A stretch of 64,000 nucleotides of DNA from Atopsyche davidsoni (GCA_022113835.1 JAILWY010000028.1:6299001-6363000); one strand, 5' to 3'. Positions 11,086-22,515 are shown, counted from the first letter of the stretch. A program made the numbers and translations. Notes: generated by a model from the letters alone, not told the origin.

Positions 11086-11335
11086 GACCCACTGATGGGG
11101 GGAGGCATCGCCTCCGCCCCTGGGTACTTTCCAAGTTTTCATCCCCTTCCCGGAAGCGAGAGGGGGCGGATAAGGCAGCAATTAGCCCACACAAAGGATC
11201 GCTTACGACTGGGAGTGTATTAACGCTGGAGAGGGCGCGCCAGGGCCGCTAGTGCGGTCGATAACTATCGCCTGATCGACGGGAAGCGTCAGCCGAGCGG
11301 CTAGGAAACAGCGCCGGGCGTTGACTCAAAAATAA
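11085..11335. promoter_or_regulatory. GC-rich non-coding island, motif-block copy B
   Basis: About 250 bp, GC-rich. From 11178 it shows GCAATTAGC, ACAAAGGATC, ATTAACGC and GAGAGGGCG in the same order as the island at 9690-9845. A G-rich segment (GATGGGGGGAGGCATCGCC) precedes it. A 70-codon frame crosses the area but reads across motif blocks and looks fortuitous. Confidence 0.4.
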
Positions 11336-11514
11336 ACCCAAACATATTCTACTTTCACCCAAAAAAAAAAAATTCAAAATCCAACATTCCCTGAGTAAAA
11401 TATATTAGTCCGAATAAAACAGAAAGTTGTATTTCAACTACTTTACATGCAAAGAATTACAAGCAATGCTTTAGATAATTATTGTATGATGCTTGAAGAT
11501 TTTGAATTTTTTAG

Positions 11515-11745
11515 CCATTTTCGGGGCACCTGGGCGTGGAATAACCGACCGATACTGCTCTTTTTCCATTTTTTTCTAAAATACGCGTACACGTCCGCTT
11601 CCACGCGGTCAAAAAAAAACTACGAGTCCGATTCGGCTGAACGATTTTGACAGTCTACGACAATGTACTACACGATCGTAAATCTCTCTTGCGATACTAG
11701 CACCATCGGGCGGTGAGGTTAAGTACTCATCGGACCGCCCTCGTA
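11515..11745 (-). mobile_element. Deleted mariner relic (second lineage)
   Basis: Ends at 11743 in CGGACCGCCCTCG followed by TA. This is the complementary form of the CGAGGGCGGTTCGATAAGT end at 12917. It includes the start-codon side of the transposase and a piece matching the coding segment at 13262-13285, with the DNA between them deleted. About 50 bp beginning GAATAAAACAGAAAGTTGTA flank it as direct repeats (about 11410-11469 and 11750-11795). Confidence 0.75.
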
Positions 11746-11759
11746 TAAGTCTGAATAAA

Positions 11760-11927
11760 ACAGAAAGTTGTATTTACAAAGAATTACAAGCAATTTGTTT
11801 CACTGAATTATTATTGGGAAAGCAATGCTTTTTGCCTTCATTGACGAGACGCCATTGTTACGTGTAAAAATGCCTTAAATTTTTAAATAATTATAGACAG
11901 AATATAAAATCGTAAACATAACAGTAT

Positions 11928-11959
<32 letters not shown>

Positions 11960-12100
11960 CTATCATATTAAAATTAGTCCGAAGCATTGTTATTGTCAAA
12001 AATCAAGCTCAACACTTGAGAACATATAAATTATAATAACAACGATCAACGATCAAATTTTTGAATGAAATCGTAATTTAGCGTTTTCACATGTAAATAC
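11760..12100. other. AT-rich DNA with (AT)n microsatellite
   Basis: Contains an (AT) tract at about 11930-11960. Nothing else recognised. Confidence 0.5.
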
Positions 12101-12104
12101 GTCT

Positions 12105-12360
12105 CCCTCGCAAGGCTCGATCGCTGAAAGTTATTTAAGTTCAACCCCCGCAGGAGAGGCTCGCATCCACCATCTGATCCACTGCCTCTTTGATGGGTCT
12201 CGTTGCTAAATGATGAATCGCGTTAAAAGTTGAAAGAGGAAATTACGGGCCTGTTGCCTCAAAGGGTCCTGAAAGATCTGCGGCAGAGATATGAATATTC
12301 AGCCCGCGGTTAAGCCTCGCGCTGAAGGGTAGCGAGGCTTTGATTAGTATCGCACCATCG
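12105..12360. other. GC-richer non-coding island
   Basis: About 250 bp with GC-rich blocks (GGTTAAGCCTCGCGCTGAAG, TTGCCTCAAAGGGTCC) and no reading frame of note. It could be a conserved regulatory element like the two islands upstream, but it does not share their motif order clearly. Confidence 0.3.
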
Positions 12361-12467
12361 ATGCTTAAGCCTTAAGAAAAAGCACCGTGTACCAGAAATA
12401 CAACATTGGAAACGCATTCACCAAATGCCGGACACTTGAGGCGGCAATCAAAAAGAGGCTTCAAATA

Positions 12468-12516
12468 CGAAGGCGGTCCGATAAGTACTTTAGCCTCACC
12501 GCCCGATAGTGCTAGT
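12468..12516 (+). mobile_element. Mariner end fragment (second lineage)
   Basis: After TA at 12466-12467, CGAAGGCGGTCCGATAAGTA and CTCACCGCCCGATAGTGCTA match the left end of the copy at 12917. It is only about 50 bp long, a solo end left by deletion. Confidence 0.7.
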
Positions 12517-12914
12517 ACGCAGAAAAGTTAAATAACTCGGTTTGACAGACACCTCAGGTAATAATTTTAAGTCAATCTATAAGACACAGTTTGAGTCACA
12601 GTCAGAGTTTGTATTTATACCATAATATAGGTTAAATATTCTCAGGATATAATGAGTTTATACGCCCGGCAGACAAACAATATCATAATTGAAAAAGTTA
12701 AATAACTCGGTGTGACACAGAAATACCAGGAGAATCATTAGAAACATGTCACAAATCATGACGCGGTGAAATGCTTTGCCACGGTCACTGCCAATTAATC
12801 ACAATTTATATTACCTTCATGAAAAAATACTGAAATATGCTGAAAATGTTTCAGTTACACGCTGAACACGTTATTTTACTTTGTGTCGTGTTTTGGTAAC
12901 GGTCGAAGTAAACG

Positions 12915-13912
12915 TACGAGGGCGGTTCGATAAGTACTCAGCCTCACCGCCCGATGGTGCTAATATCAATTTACTATCGTGTAGTACATTCTTGTAGACG
13001 GCTACTGTCAAAATTTCAGCCGAATCGGACTCGTAGTTTTGTTTTGACCACGTGTGGAAGCGGACGTGTACGCGTATTTTAGAAAAACGAAAAAAAATCA
13101 ATATCGGTCGGTGATTCGATTCTTGTTTTTGGAAAGGAAATCGCGCAACGAAATCAATGAGTGCTTGGATGCTGTGTACGGTGATTATTCTCCTTCGATG
13201 ACGACCGTCAAAAATTGGTTAAACGAGTTTCAACGTGGTCGCACGTCGGTTTTTGATGACCCACGCCCAGGTGCCCCGAAAATGGCTACCACGGAGGATA
13301 ACGTGATAAAAATCCACGATCTCGTATTGGCAGACCGCCGATTGAAGGTGCGCGAGATAGCTGTAACAGTAGGCATCTCAAAAGTCCGCGTGGGTCATAT
13401 CCTGCATGAAATTTTGGGCGCAATGGGTGCCGCGTTTGCTCACTCCGGACAATGAGCGCAACTGTGAGACCACTTCGGAGCAGTGTTTGACGCTGTTGTT
13501 TGAAGGAGTTTCTGCGTCGTTACGTGACCGTCGACGAAACATGGATCCACTGGTACACACTAGAGACCAAGGAACTGTCGAAACAGTGGACTTCACCCGG
13601 TGAACGTGCTCCGAAGAAGACGAAGACTGTCCTATCGGCCGGAAAGGTGATGGCCACCGTTTTCTGAGGTTCACAAGGTGTGATCTACATTGACTACCTG
13701 GAGAAGGGCAAAACGGTCACAGGGCTCTACTATGCCGAATTATTGGGCCACCATATAAAACCAAATTGGTCGAATTGCACTACGAACTGCTCCCCCATCC
13801 ACCGTATTCTCCAGACCTCGAGAAAACGTATTTTTCAGATGGTTTAAAGAAGTTGGAGCATCGCCGGGTCAATCGTATCGAGCTAAAAGGAGACTATTTT
13901 GAGAAATAGGGC
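12915..13912 (+). mobile_element. Mariner element (second lineage), 3' damaged
   Basis: TA at 12915-12916 precedes the left terminal repeat CGAGGGCGGTTCGATAAGTA. The transposase relic follows from 13054. Homology fades near 13912 without a recognisable right terminal repeat, so the element is truncated. Two relics of the same family lie within 1.5 kb upstream, suggesting local hopping or nested insertion. Confidence 0.85.
13054..13912 (+). pseudogene. Mariner transposase pseudogene (second lineage)
   Basis: 13054-13455 encodes the N-terminal paired-type helix-turn-helix region (VIRFLFLERKSRNEINECL, NWLNEFQRGRTSVFDD, PRPGAPKM). A frameshift follows at about 13415. The segment near 13515-13660 carries VTVDETWIHW with the first catalytic aspartate. 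An internal stop occurs at 13664-13666, and a deletion precedes LLPHPPYSPDL near 13790-13820, after which the catalytic core is incomplete. It differs from the KKAAESHR-type copies, so this is a different mariner subfamily. Confidence 0.88.
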
Positions 13913-13984
13913 TAGATTAGGGCAAGCGTAAGATTTTTACTGCAGCTGAATGCTTAGGGGAAACTGTAATATAATTCAGCATTT

Positions 13985-14175
13985 AGTGAAATTACTAAAA
14001 AAAAAATTCAGGCAGACAAAGGCTGATATGTGTTGGATAAACATCGAGCCTTCTCAGAGGACATCAACCCTCCGAGTGAGTGCAGATCCGAAAGAGCCTC
14101 CAGTCACATAATCTAATATCAAATCTCTCAAACGCCAACGAAGCCTCCCTCCTCGCATCAGGGCTGCCGCCCTTA
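13985..14175. other. GC-richer non-coding island
   Basis: About 190 bp with blocks such as GAGCCTTCTCAGAGGACATC and CGAAGCCTCCCTCCTCGCAT. No gene. Possibly regulatory. Confidence 0.3.
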
Positions 14176-14880
14176 TTTATATACTTAAAATAAAAGTATA
14201 TTAAACTCATCATCACTCAATAAACCAGCATTTGATTTCAGGAAGTTTTATGTTTGCATGCTTAGAATACTGAAAAAAAAATTATGCCCACTAATTATTA
14301 TTTTTTTCAGTGACAACCCTGTATTTTATTTATTTATTAGTCGCGGGTAAACTTTACATAATATGAATATATATTCAAGAAAATGCTGTTCACTAGATTG
14401 TATGAGACAAGACTGCTACAGTTTATTAATAATATAAATATTATATGCTGTTATCGTGAATTTTTTTAAATAAAATTATTATCTATAATTTGCAGTTTCC
14501 TCCGTAAGATTTATTTTTCTTTCCCTGGACTTGTTCTTGCTTGAGTAAATTTCAGGAAATCATTTCTAAATTTCAGGAATCCCCTATTTTTTAATACGGA
14601 AAGGCCCGATCGCGTATCATTATAAAAGACTCGGTGAGTACATGGAATAACTGTAGCGGTATCAATAGGCTTTTCGCCCCGATGTTTCACTTGTGAACCG
14701 GTCGACTCAAAAATGTTATTTTGCATTTTTAAATTAAGTAATTAAGTAAACGTTTTTTTTTTTAAGATGGTATCTAAGCTTTTACATTTGAATTACAACA
14801 CTTTGCGATGCATTTTGAATTTAAGCCGCGCTGTGACCAGATAAGATCTTGAAAGTTAAAAAAAAAAAAAACCTCGCACT
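14176..14880. other. AT-rich non-coding DNA
   Basis: No recognised gene. The 71-codon minus frame at 14511-14726 shows no known domain and its composition is ordinary. Confidence 0.4.
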
Positions 14881-14884
14881 TCCG

Positions 14885-15180
14885 CAGTGTTGCCATAAAG
14901 TGAGATAATTTCAAAGACGCGTTCTGGCAACACTGGCTCGGGGGTATCTAAGGAGGCTCTCGCGGTCTCGGTTAATTCCCCTTCCCCGCAACATAACCTA
15001 ATCGGGAAGCATCAGGGATACGAAATAAACTTCTTCTCCTAGTGCCTCTCCTCATAGTCTAGAGACGATTTCATCGAAAATTTTCCTATTCGGGTGTACG
15101 CCCGACTTTCAGCCGCTGGCGTGAATTCCGCATCCACGAAAGCTTCCTCCTTTAATATGGCCGCTTCAGTCTACCCGTGG
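14885..15180. other. GC-richer island plus short dispersed motif
   Basis: 14885-15060 is GC-rich without coding signal. 15100-15160 holds the GAATTCCGCATCCACGAAAG motif shared with 3.15, 21.2 and 25.5 kb, together with a flanking GCCCGACTTTCAGCCGCTGG that recurs in reverse at 21205-21235. Confidence 0.45.
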
Positions 15181-16430
15181 TTTTTTAAGGATTCTCCTAT
15201 ATGAAATAATTTTTCATACTAGACGTCTCAAAATGTTGAATGTACTGCGAGCTGTCTAAATTTAATTTTAATCTATCTTGTATATATATAAACAGCCTAA
15301 TGGCTAGGTGACTACGTTTTTTTTGTTGTTTGTGATTTCTTTTCAGACTAGGCAGCCTAAAAGAAAATCGAATCGAATAAATATTAATTTTAATATTTTG
15401 CATCTCTGCTATTGAAAAACTTTTCTTGCTGCTGTTTGTTTAATGTCTAGAATTAAAATAAAATTATATTATTAGTATAATATAATGTTTTATTTTTTTA
15501 ATCGAAAGCGTTTTTTTTAATTTTCTTTCTAATTAAATCGACATTACAGTTTAAATTATAATAATTCATTTCAATTTATTCAAAATCAGATATATGCCTT
15601 CACTCCATACACAATATTCGAGTTACTTTTCATGATTTATATCCCCTAATGGACCCATTCGGATCTTGTAAGATTAGGTTAGGTTAGGTTAGGCTAGGCA
15701 TATTTGACATTTAGACCGATCAGATAAATTATTTTTTAATATATGATTAATATTTTTACGACACAACTATATTTAAATGTAAAAATACCAACAAGTATGT
15801 TGCAAAATGCAATGGCCGATAACGCATCGTTATCTACTTCACTTAACGCATTATCTTCAATTAATGTTTTATTTACTTAGATCATAGATAGAGTTTATCG
15901 TTTACAATACCACACTATGAAAGCTGTAGAAAGGTACCTGCATAATTCTAAATCAGATGACGTCATACATATCTTACATTTGTAAAAAACAAAGCTTTTT
16001 TTGGAGTATTATTTTTTTACACTAGATAAGTATAAACTTATTCGGATAAAGCTATTATAATAACACTGGATGTTACGTCGTTTCAGTTCTTTCTCATGGC
16101 GTTTGAAATAAAGCTTTATGGGAGAATACTTTTAAAAAAAAACCATGGGTTTATCTAAGAGTATTTCACAGAATACGCAGAGAGAGAAAAACCCTTCGCG
16201 ATCGTAAAAAAAGCATAAAAAAAACATATTTTTATAAATAATAAATAAAACCCACTGCAGCTGATTTTTAAGGGGAAAAAAATGAGGCATTGGAAGGATA
16301 AAGTTAACGTGGATGCGAAACTGAAGTCTCTGAACCACCTCTTTTTTATCATCTTTTAAATTTGTCGATATAGTTAGATGTCATTAAATAACAATATTGA
16401 AAAGTCTATTTCCTATCTTACAGCGCGCTG
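15181..16430. other. AT-rich DNA with interstitial TTAGG run
   Basis: At 15672-15697 the insect telomere-type 5-mer TTAGG is repeated about four times (GATTAGGTTAGGTTAGG and onward). The remainder is AT-rich without genes. The overlapping minus frames at 16132-16352 are F/Y-rich and do not resemble a protein family. Confidence 0.55.
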
Positions 16431-19060
16431 ACTGTGCTACCAATTGTAAACATTTGTTCGCACATCTGACAAACGCACCACTGTGCACCTAACCTAACCT
16501 CTAATTTAAACATCTTGAGTTTTTATTTTTAAATATGTCATATTGAAAAGTTTATTTCCCTTTCTTACAGCGCGCAGACTGTGCGACCAATTGCAAACAT
16601 TTGTCCACGCATCTGACGAATGCACCACTGTGCACCTAACCTAACCTCTAATTTAATCATCTTGATTTTTTTTATATAGTAATATATTATATTTAAAAGT
16701 CTAGCTCCCTTTTAACAGCGCACAGACTGTGCGACCAATTGCAAACATTTGTTCGCACATCTGACAAACGCACCACTGTGCACCTAACCTAACCTCTAAT
16801 TTAATCATCTTGATTTTTTTTATATAGTAATATATTATATTTAAAAGTCTAGCTCCCTTTTAACAGCGCACAGACTGTGCGACCAATTGCAAACATTTGT
16901 TCGCACATCTGACAAACGCACCACTGTGCACCTAACCTAACCTCTAATTTAATCATCTTGATTTTTTTTATATAGTAATATATTATATTTAAAAGTCTAG
17001 CTCCCTTTTAACAGCGCACAGACTGTGCGACCAATTGCAAACATTTGTTCGCACATCTGACAAACGCACCACTGTGCACCTAACCTAACCTCTAATTTAA
17101 TCATCTTGATTTTTTTTATATAGTAATATATTATATTTAAAAGTCTAGCTCCCTTTTAACAGCGCACAGACTGTGCGACCAATTGCAAACATTTGTTCGC
17201 ACATCTGACAAACGCACCACTGTGCACCTAACCTAACCTCTAATTTAATCATCTTGATTTTTTTTATATAGTAATATATTATATTTAAAAGTCTAGCTCC
17301 CTTTTAACAGCGCACAGACTGTGCGACCAATTGCAAACATTTGTTCGCACATCTGACAAACGCACCACTGTGCACCTAACCTAACCTCTAATTTAATCAT
17401 CTTGATTTTTTTTATATAGTAATATATTATATTTAAAAGTCTAGCTCCCTTTTAACAGCGCACAGACTGTGCGACCAATTGCAAACATTTGTTCGCACAT
17501 CTGACAAACGCACCACTGTGCACCTAACCTAACCTCTAATTTAATCATCTTGATTTTTTTTATATAGTAATATATTATATTTAAAAGTCTAGCTCCCTTT
17601 TAACAGCGCACAGACTGTGCGACCAATTGCAAACATTTGTTCGCACATCTGACAAACGCACCACTGTGCACCTAACCTAACCTCTAATTTAATCATCTTG
17701 ATTTTTTTTATATAGTAATATATTATATTTAAAAGTCTAGCTCCCTTTTAACAGCGCACAGACTGTGCGACCAATTGCAAACATTTGTTCGCACATCTGA
17801 CAAACGCACCACTGTGCACCTAACCTAACCTCTAATTTAATCATCTTGATTTTTTTTATATAGTAATATATTATATTTAAAAGTCTAGCTCCCTTTTAAC
17901 AGCGCACAGACTGTGCGACCAATTGCAAACATTTGTTCGCACATCTGACAAACGCACCACTGTGCACCTAACCTAACCTCTAATTTAATCATCTTGATTT
18001 TTTTTATATAGTAATATATTATATTTAAAAGTCTAGCTCCCTTTTAACAGCGCACAGACTGTGCGACCAATTGCAAACATTTGTTCGCACATCTGACAAA
18101 CGCACCACTGTGCACCTAACCTAACCTCTAATTTAATCATCTTGATTTTTTTTATATAGTAATATATTATATTTAAAAGTCTAGCTCCCTTTTAACAGCG
18201 CACAGACTGTGCGACCAATAGGCATGACGAAAGATTTTCAAATCCTCTTCCATAATGGGGGTACCCATTTACTATTTACGAAAAAAACTTTATTTCGGTA
18301 AAAAACTAGAGTTTAACGATGTTTAAAGCCATTTTTATAATATTTTTTCAAAAGTGCGCGAAAACGCGACATCGCGAGGCGTGACGTCATCGCAGCATTT
18401 TTTAGACGCTCTGACGTCATTAACTATATTTGTAACGGGCGTGCCATTGTGTTTGCATTGAAGACCATAGACCAATTTGAATACCATAGAGTTGTTGACG
18501 TCAGTATGACGTCATGCGCTGCGATTGGTGTTTCAGTCAAAATGGCCGATTGCAGTATTTTAATCTTTTAATTTATTGAAAATCGTATTAATCTTAGATT
18601 TTTAAATAAAACTAAATCACTTTTTTAAATCCTTTTAATATGTATTTTCCCTTAAAATAATTATTTCTTTGATTCTTTGATACTGTCGTCATCCCTATTG
18701 CAAACATTTGTCCACGCATCTGACGAATGCACCACTGTGCACCTAACCTTACCTCTAATTTAATCATCTTGATTTTTTTTATATAGTAATATATTATATT
18801 TAAAAGTCTAGCTCCCTTTAACAATGCACAGACTGTGCGACCAATTGTAAACATCTGTCCACGCATCTGTCGAACGCACCACTGTGCACCTAACCTAACC
18901 AAAATTTTAACATCTTGAGATTTTTTTTCACATTTTTTTATATAGTAATATGTTATATTTAAAAGTCTATCTCCCTTTTTACAGCGCGCAGACTGTGCGA
19001 CCAATTGTAAACATTTGTCCACGCATCTGACGAACGCACCACTGTGCACACAACGAGCGC
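16431..19060. repeat. 148-bp satellite array with telomere-like motif
   Basis: Unit starts at CAGCGCACAG fall at 16716, 16864, 17012, 17160, 17308, 17456, 17604, 17752, 17900, 18048 and 18196, exactly 148 bp apart, and the units look identical by eye. Diverged copies flank them at 16431 (137 bp), 16568, and after the insertion at about 18700, 18823 and 18981. Each unit carries a hairpin CGCACAGACTGTGCG, a CCTAACCTAACC stretch like two insect telomere 5-mers, and an AT-rich tail. A mobile element splits the unit that begins at 18196. Confidence 0.95.
18218..18698. mobile_element. 477-bp MITE inside the satellite
   Basis: The element runs 18220-18696 with inverted ends AGGCATGACGAAAG and, complementary, AGGGATGACGACAG. 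The dinucleotide AT is present on both sides (18218-18219, 18697-18698), and removing the element plus one AT restores the satellite sequence CCAATTGC. No coding frame. Four perfect TGACGTCA palindromes lie at 18382, 18412, 18496 and 18507. Superfamily not assigned; a 2-bp duplication would fit a Tc1/mariner-like or related integrase, although that group uses TA. Confidence 0.82.
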
Positions 19061-20330
19061 ACAATGCCCAACTAAATCGTCCACTTAGACACATTTCAAA
19101 TAGAATTACGTCTTCTTTCAACGGCGAGTCATCTATTATTTATTTTATCATTAGACATGAATGACGAGGGGCCCGCGCAACACAGTTTGAAATTTACCAA
19201 AAACTGGAACCCGACGACGTTTCGGTCTCTGTACACATCACTACGCAGCCAAAACTCACAAACACCTTTCATATTACATTTTGAATATTACGACGTTTCA
19301 GATCCGGTACGGTGCATTTTTAGATATTCAATTTGTATGGTCTAAACAAAAGTAAGTAAGGGTATGATTTGTGTGATATCGATAAGGTTTGGCTGCTGCG
19401 CAACGTGTCTGGCATTCGCAACAATTAAGACACGAATTCGTGAAATCATGGAGCTCCGAGAATCTCCGAATTGAATCAAACATTTCAAAGACAAACAGGC
19501 GAGTAATTAATTGTATCGTTGTCTCGTTTGGAGAAATTGTAAGATGATCTAATTTTGCGCGCCACTGGCCCGTGCAGTATTTATTCTCGTCGTTTCAAGT
19601 GGGAACGTGCTGAGCACGTCAAACGTAATATTAAAAAAATTCCTCACAAGTCGTGATGCGACTTTAAGAGCACAGCAATTATCGCTTCAGTGATATTTTT
19701 TTATTAACACAAAAATATGCTAATTACCTGGAATAACACCTGAAAAATATTTTTTTTTATTCATAAATATATATATATGACATTTTCGTGTTTTATGATT
19801 TTTTTAAAAAAAAATAATATGCTTGTTATGCTATCATAAATAAAATCTATATATTATACGCTAATATTATTTTTTTTTTATTATTAATATATTTTTATAA
19901 AAATTAAATAATACCTTCATTTAATTTTAACATTTTCTATTGAAAATAACATGCTCGTATAATGTTTGCGTGAACGTTTTCGGGTCGTATTGCTACAAAG
20001 GTATGACAGATATTTCAAAACATTGTGAAATCGGCCGCCATTAAAAATACAAAAAGCAAAATACTGCTTTAAACGTATAAAAAAATATATATATTTATAT
20101 GCATATATAGAATTCTCACCGATAATTTATATTACAGTACAAGCAGGACTCGGTGTCGTAAATCAACACTCGGCAAACGCAAAGAATCACAACAAAGATC
20201 GCGTGGTTAATGGCACTATTATCGCAATAAACACTTCACTGTGCGATAATATAAACACTTATTTAAACAAACAGGTTGTTTGTTCAATTGTTTATGTTGT
20301 TATTTGTTTGTTTGGGTCGTTTTCGGAGGT
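19061..20330. other. AT-rich non-coding DNA
   Basis: A 62-codon frame at 19157-19345 has no recognised domain. Nothing else supported. Long A/T runs lie around 19740-19910. Confidence 0.45.
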
Positions 20331-20334
20331 GATG

Positions 20335-20425
20335 TTATGGTTTTTTGGCTGGCGTGGAAATCCGCGCGTGCGGGCCGGGCGGCCTGGCGATGGCGACTGG
20401 CCGGCCCTAGTGAGGCCCCGATCGA
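20335..20425. other. CpG-rich mini-island
   Basis: CGCGCGTGCGGGCCGGGCGG and CTGGCCGGCCCTAG stand out from AT-rich surroundings. There is a palindromic ATCGAATATTCGAT next to it at about 20421-20434. It could be a promoter of an unannotated transcript; no coding frame supports one. Confidence 0.3.
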
Positions 20426-20435
20426 ATATTCGATT

Positions 20436-21605
20436 AAAATCGATTAAATATCACGAGTGCACAACGAAACGATCGAATTATCGATTTTTGTGACACACTA
20501 TTCGTTCGAAACGCATCGCTCGTGCGACGTGTTCAACGTTTCTCGCACAGTATTTTGTAATATTTTTTTGCGATTTTGTACACGAAATAAATATTTTTGT
20601 TTAAATACGTATAAAATAATTAACAAAAAATTATTTTTATAAAAAACCGACAGTTTTATGAACGCAAACTAATAAACAAAAAATCACGTTGTCTCCTAGC
20701 CGTTTGGCTGTTTTTACTAGTTTGGTTTTATATGCTTATAAAACAAGTCATATTCTTTGAATATGGGAAGGATATAGATCACAGGACTCAAGTCGAAAAT
20801 TGCAGTGAAGCGTTTGAAGAGTTCGGATAATCGAATGTAGGAATTAATAACAAAAAAACTACGTGATGTTTAGAAATAATCGCCGGTCGGATTAAAATAA
20901 TAATTTAGACAGCACGTAGTACGTTTGATAACAACAAGTAATATGTGCCAGAAAACTCGCTGGAGATTCACCAAATGTTATGCCGTCTCAGTTCTTCTTT
21001 ATGGAGTTGAGGTAAAAAAAATTGAGGCGGCAGAAATATGACTTCATTGGAGAATCCTTAAAACGAATCATAAGTGAGAGAGTCAAAGAAAGTGATAGAG
21101 AGAAAGTATTTTGGGCATATTAAAAATATATCACCCTGCAGCTGCTGATTGTCCAAAAAAAAAAAAAATCGACAGAAAAAAAAGGAGGAAACATTCGTGG
21201 ATGCGGAATTCACGCCAGTGGCTAAAAGTCGGGAGTACAGCCGGATTTGCGATACTGCCCCAGTATGAGTATGTATTCGATGAAATCGCCACGAAAATAA
21301 GGAGAAGCAGTAGGAGAAGAAGATGAAAAAATCGATTGTGCACATCTCTATACTCCCTGCATCAGTGGTGCGGCTGCAGCCAGGGTTGGGCATAGTCGTC
21401 GAAAACCGATTAGACCCTAGTCTTGAACAAGATATATATATATATATATATATAATATATATAATATATGTGTGTATGTGTGTGTGTGTTTGTATGTGTG
21501 TGTCAAATTCTACTTTGCCTGATTCAAAATATACAATGAACTTGTAAATATAATATGTGCCATAGTATCGTTTAAATATTTTTAAGCTTTGTGCTGCTTT
21601 GAAAA
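20436..21605. other. Non-coding DNA with repeat fragments
   Basis: 21185-21310 contains, in reverse orientation, the GAATTC/CGCATCCACG dispersed motif and a stretch matching 15070-15150. 21432-21505 is an (AT)n then (TG)n microsatellite. Frames of 70-111 codons here overlap these repeats and are not credible genes. Confidence 0.45.
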
Positions 21606-21610
21606 TAATT

Positions 21611-21985
21611 TTAACACACTAACGGGTACTAGTACCCGTTCCGCGGACTACTGCCTGAAGGCGGGGCGCATATTAATACGTTTTTGAATGTGTGTACTCT
21701 AAAAGCGGCAGAAGGTCATTTGACTCTTTAGGTTTTAGGTTTAGGACTCGTCAACGTTACTTCTACCAATACTGTGCAGTGATTCTGAGCAAAGTGACAA
21801 TGAAGAAGGGGAGTGGTCAGAGAATGATAATGCTCCAATTATTGAACAATTTTTAGGACAAAGTGGTGTTGTTGTGATGCCGAGTAATCTGCAAAGTGTG
21901 TTCAACTTTTTATAGGAAACGATTTATTTGACTACTTGCAAATCAAAGAGTGTGTAGACTAGATTTCGCACGCGCAATTTCGCTT
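21611..21985 (+). mobile_element. piggyBac-derived element B, right end missing
   Basis: TTAA at 21611-21614 followed by CACACTAACGGGTACTAGTA, as in elements A and C. The body matches A through the transposase N-terminal relic, but two short deletions shift the frame. After CACGCGCAATTTCGC (about 21985) homology stops and no right terminal repeat or second TTAA is found. Confidence 0.8.
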
Positions 21986-22210
21986 TGGTAAGTGTTTTTT
22001 TTTTGTGTTCATTAAGATAATAATATTTACACAATGTTTAGTATTAATCATCCCCCAAAGGACCGTTTTCGGAAGCTTTCAGTTTTCAGGAAGCGAATCG
22101 ATCTTCAACAGTGTCCCACCCCTGGCGTGGATGCACGTCCGATATTCTGTAAACACACACAAAGCTACTGCGAAAGTGTTGGACAGACGCGACAGGTACC
22201 TGTCCTGATC

Positions 22211-22515
22211 CAGCGATCCCCAACTGTTGGTCCGCACACCCCGTCAGAGTCCCCAAGCTCCCCAAATTATGTCAACTGTACGATATTAACTTTTAAACGT
22301 TTTTATTGCAAAATTTCACTCATGCTACGTGAACAGTATTACTATTTATCCTTAGCCCAATTTATGTCGTTTTAATATAAATACGTTTCGGTTCCGGTAG
22401 TTACTTTCTATAAAAATATTCGCATCGAGTATCTTTCATAGTGAGTTGATTTATAATACTCATGAGATATAATTGTGCACCCTTGAAACACAGTTTGAGA
22501 ACCGCATTGCATAAT
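22211..22515. mobile_element. hAT-like MITE candidate
   Basis: The left end CAGCGATCCCCAACTGTTGG and the right end, complementary GCGGTTCTCAAACTGTG, agree in the way hAT ends do. The interior is non-coding. The 113-codon frame at 22034-22375 straddles its left border and is unlikely to be a gene. Target duplication not seen. Confidence 0.42.

Noticed and set aside
16431..19060. CRISPR array
   Set aside because: Units are contiguous 148-bp repeats without unique spacers in a eukaryotic genome. It is a satellite.
18612..19121. 169-codon minus-strand frame
   Set aside because: It reads through diverged satellite units and the end of the MITE. The protein repeats ALCARCVHSGAFVRC-like segments with the satellite period, so it is repeat-encoded.
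22034..22375. 113-codon plus-strand frame
   Set aside because: Crosses the left end of a hAT-like MITE and resembles no protein.
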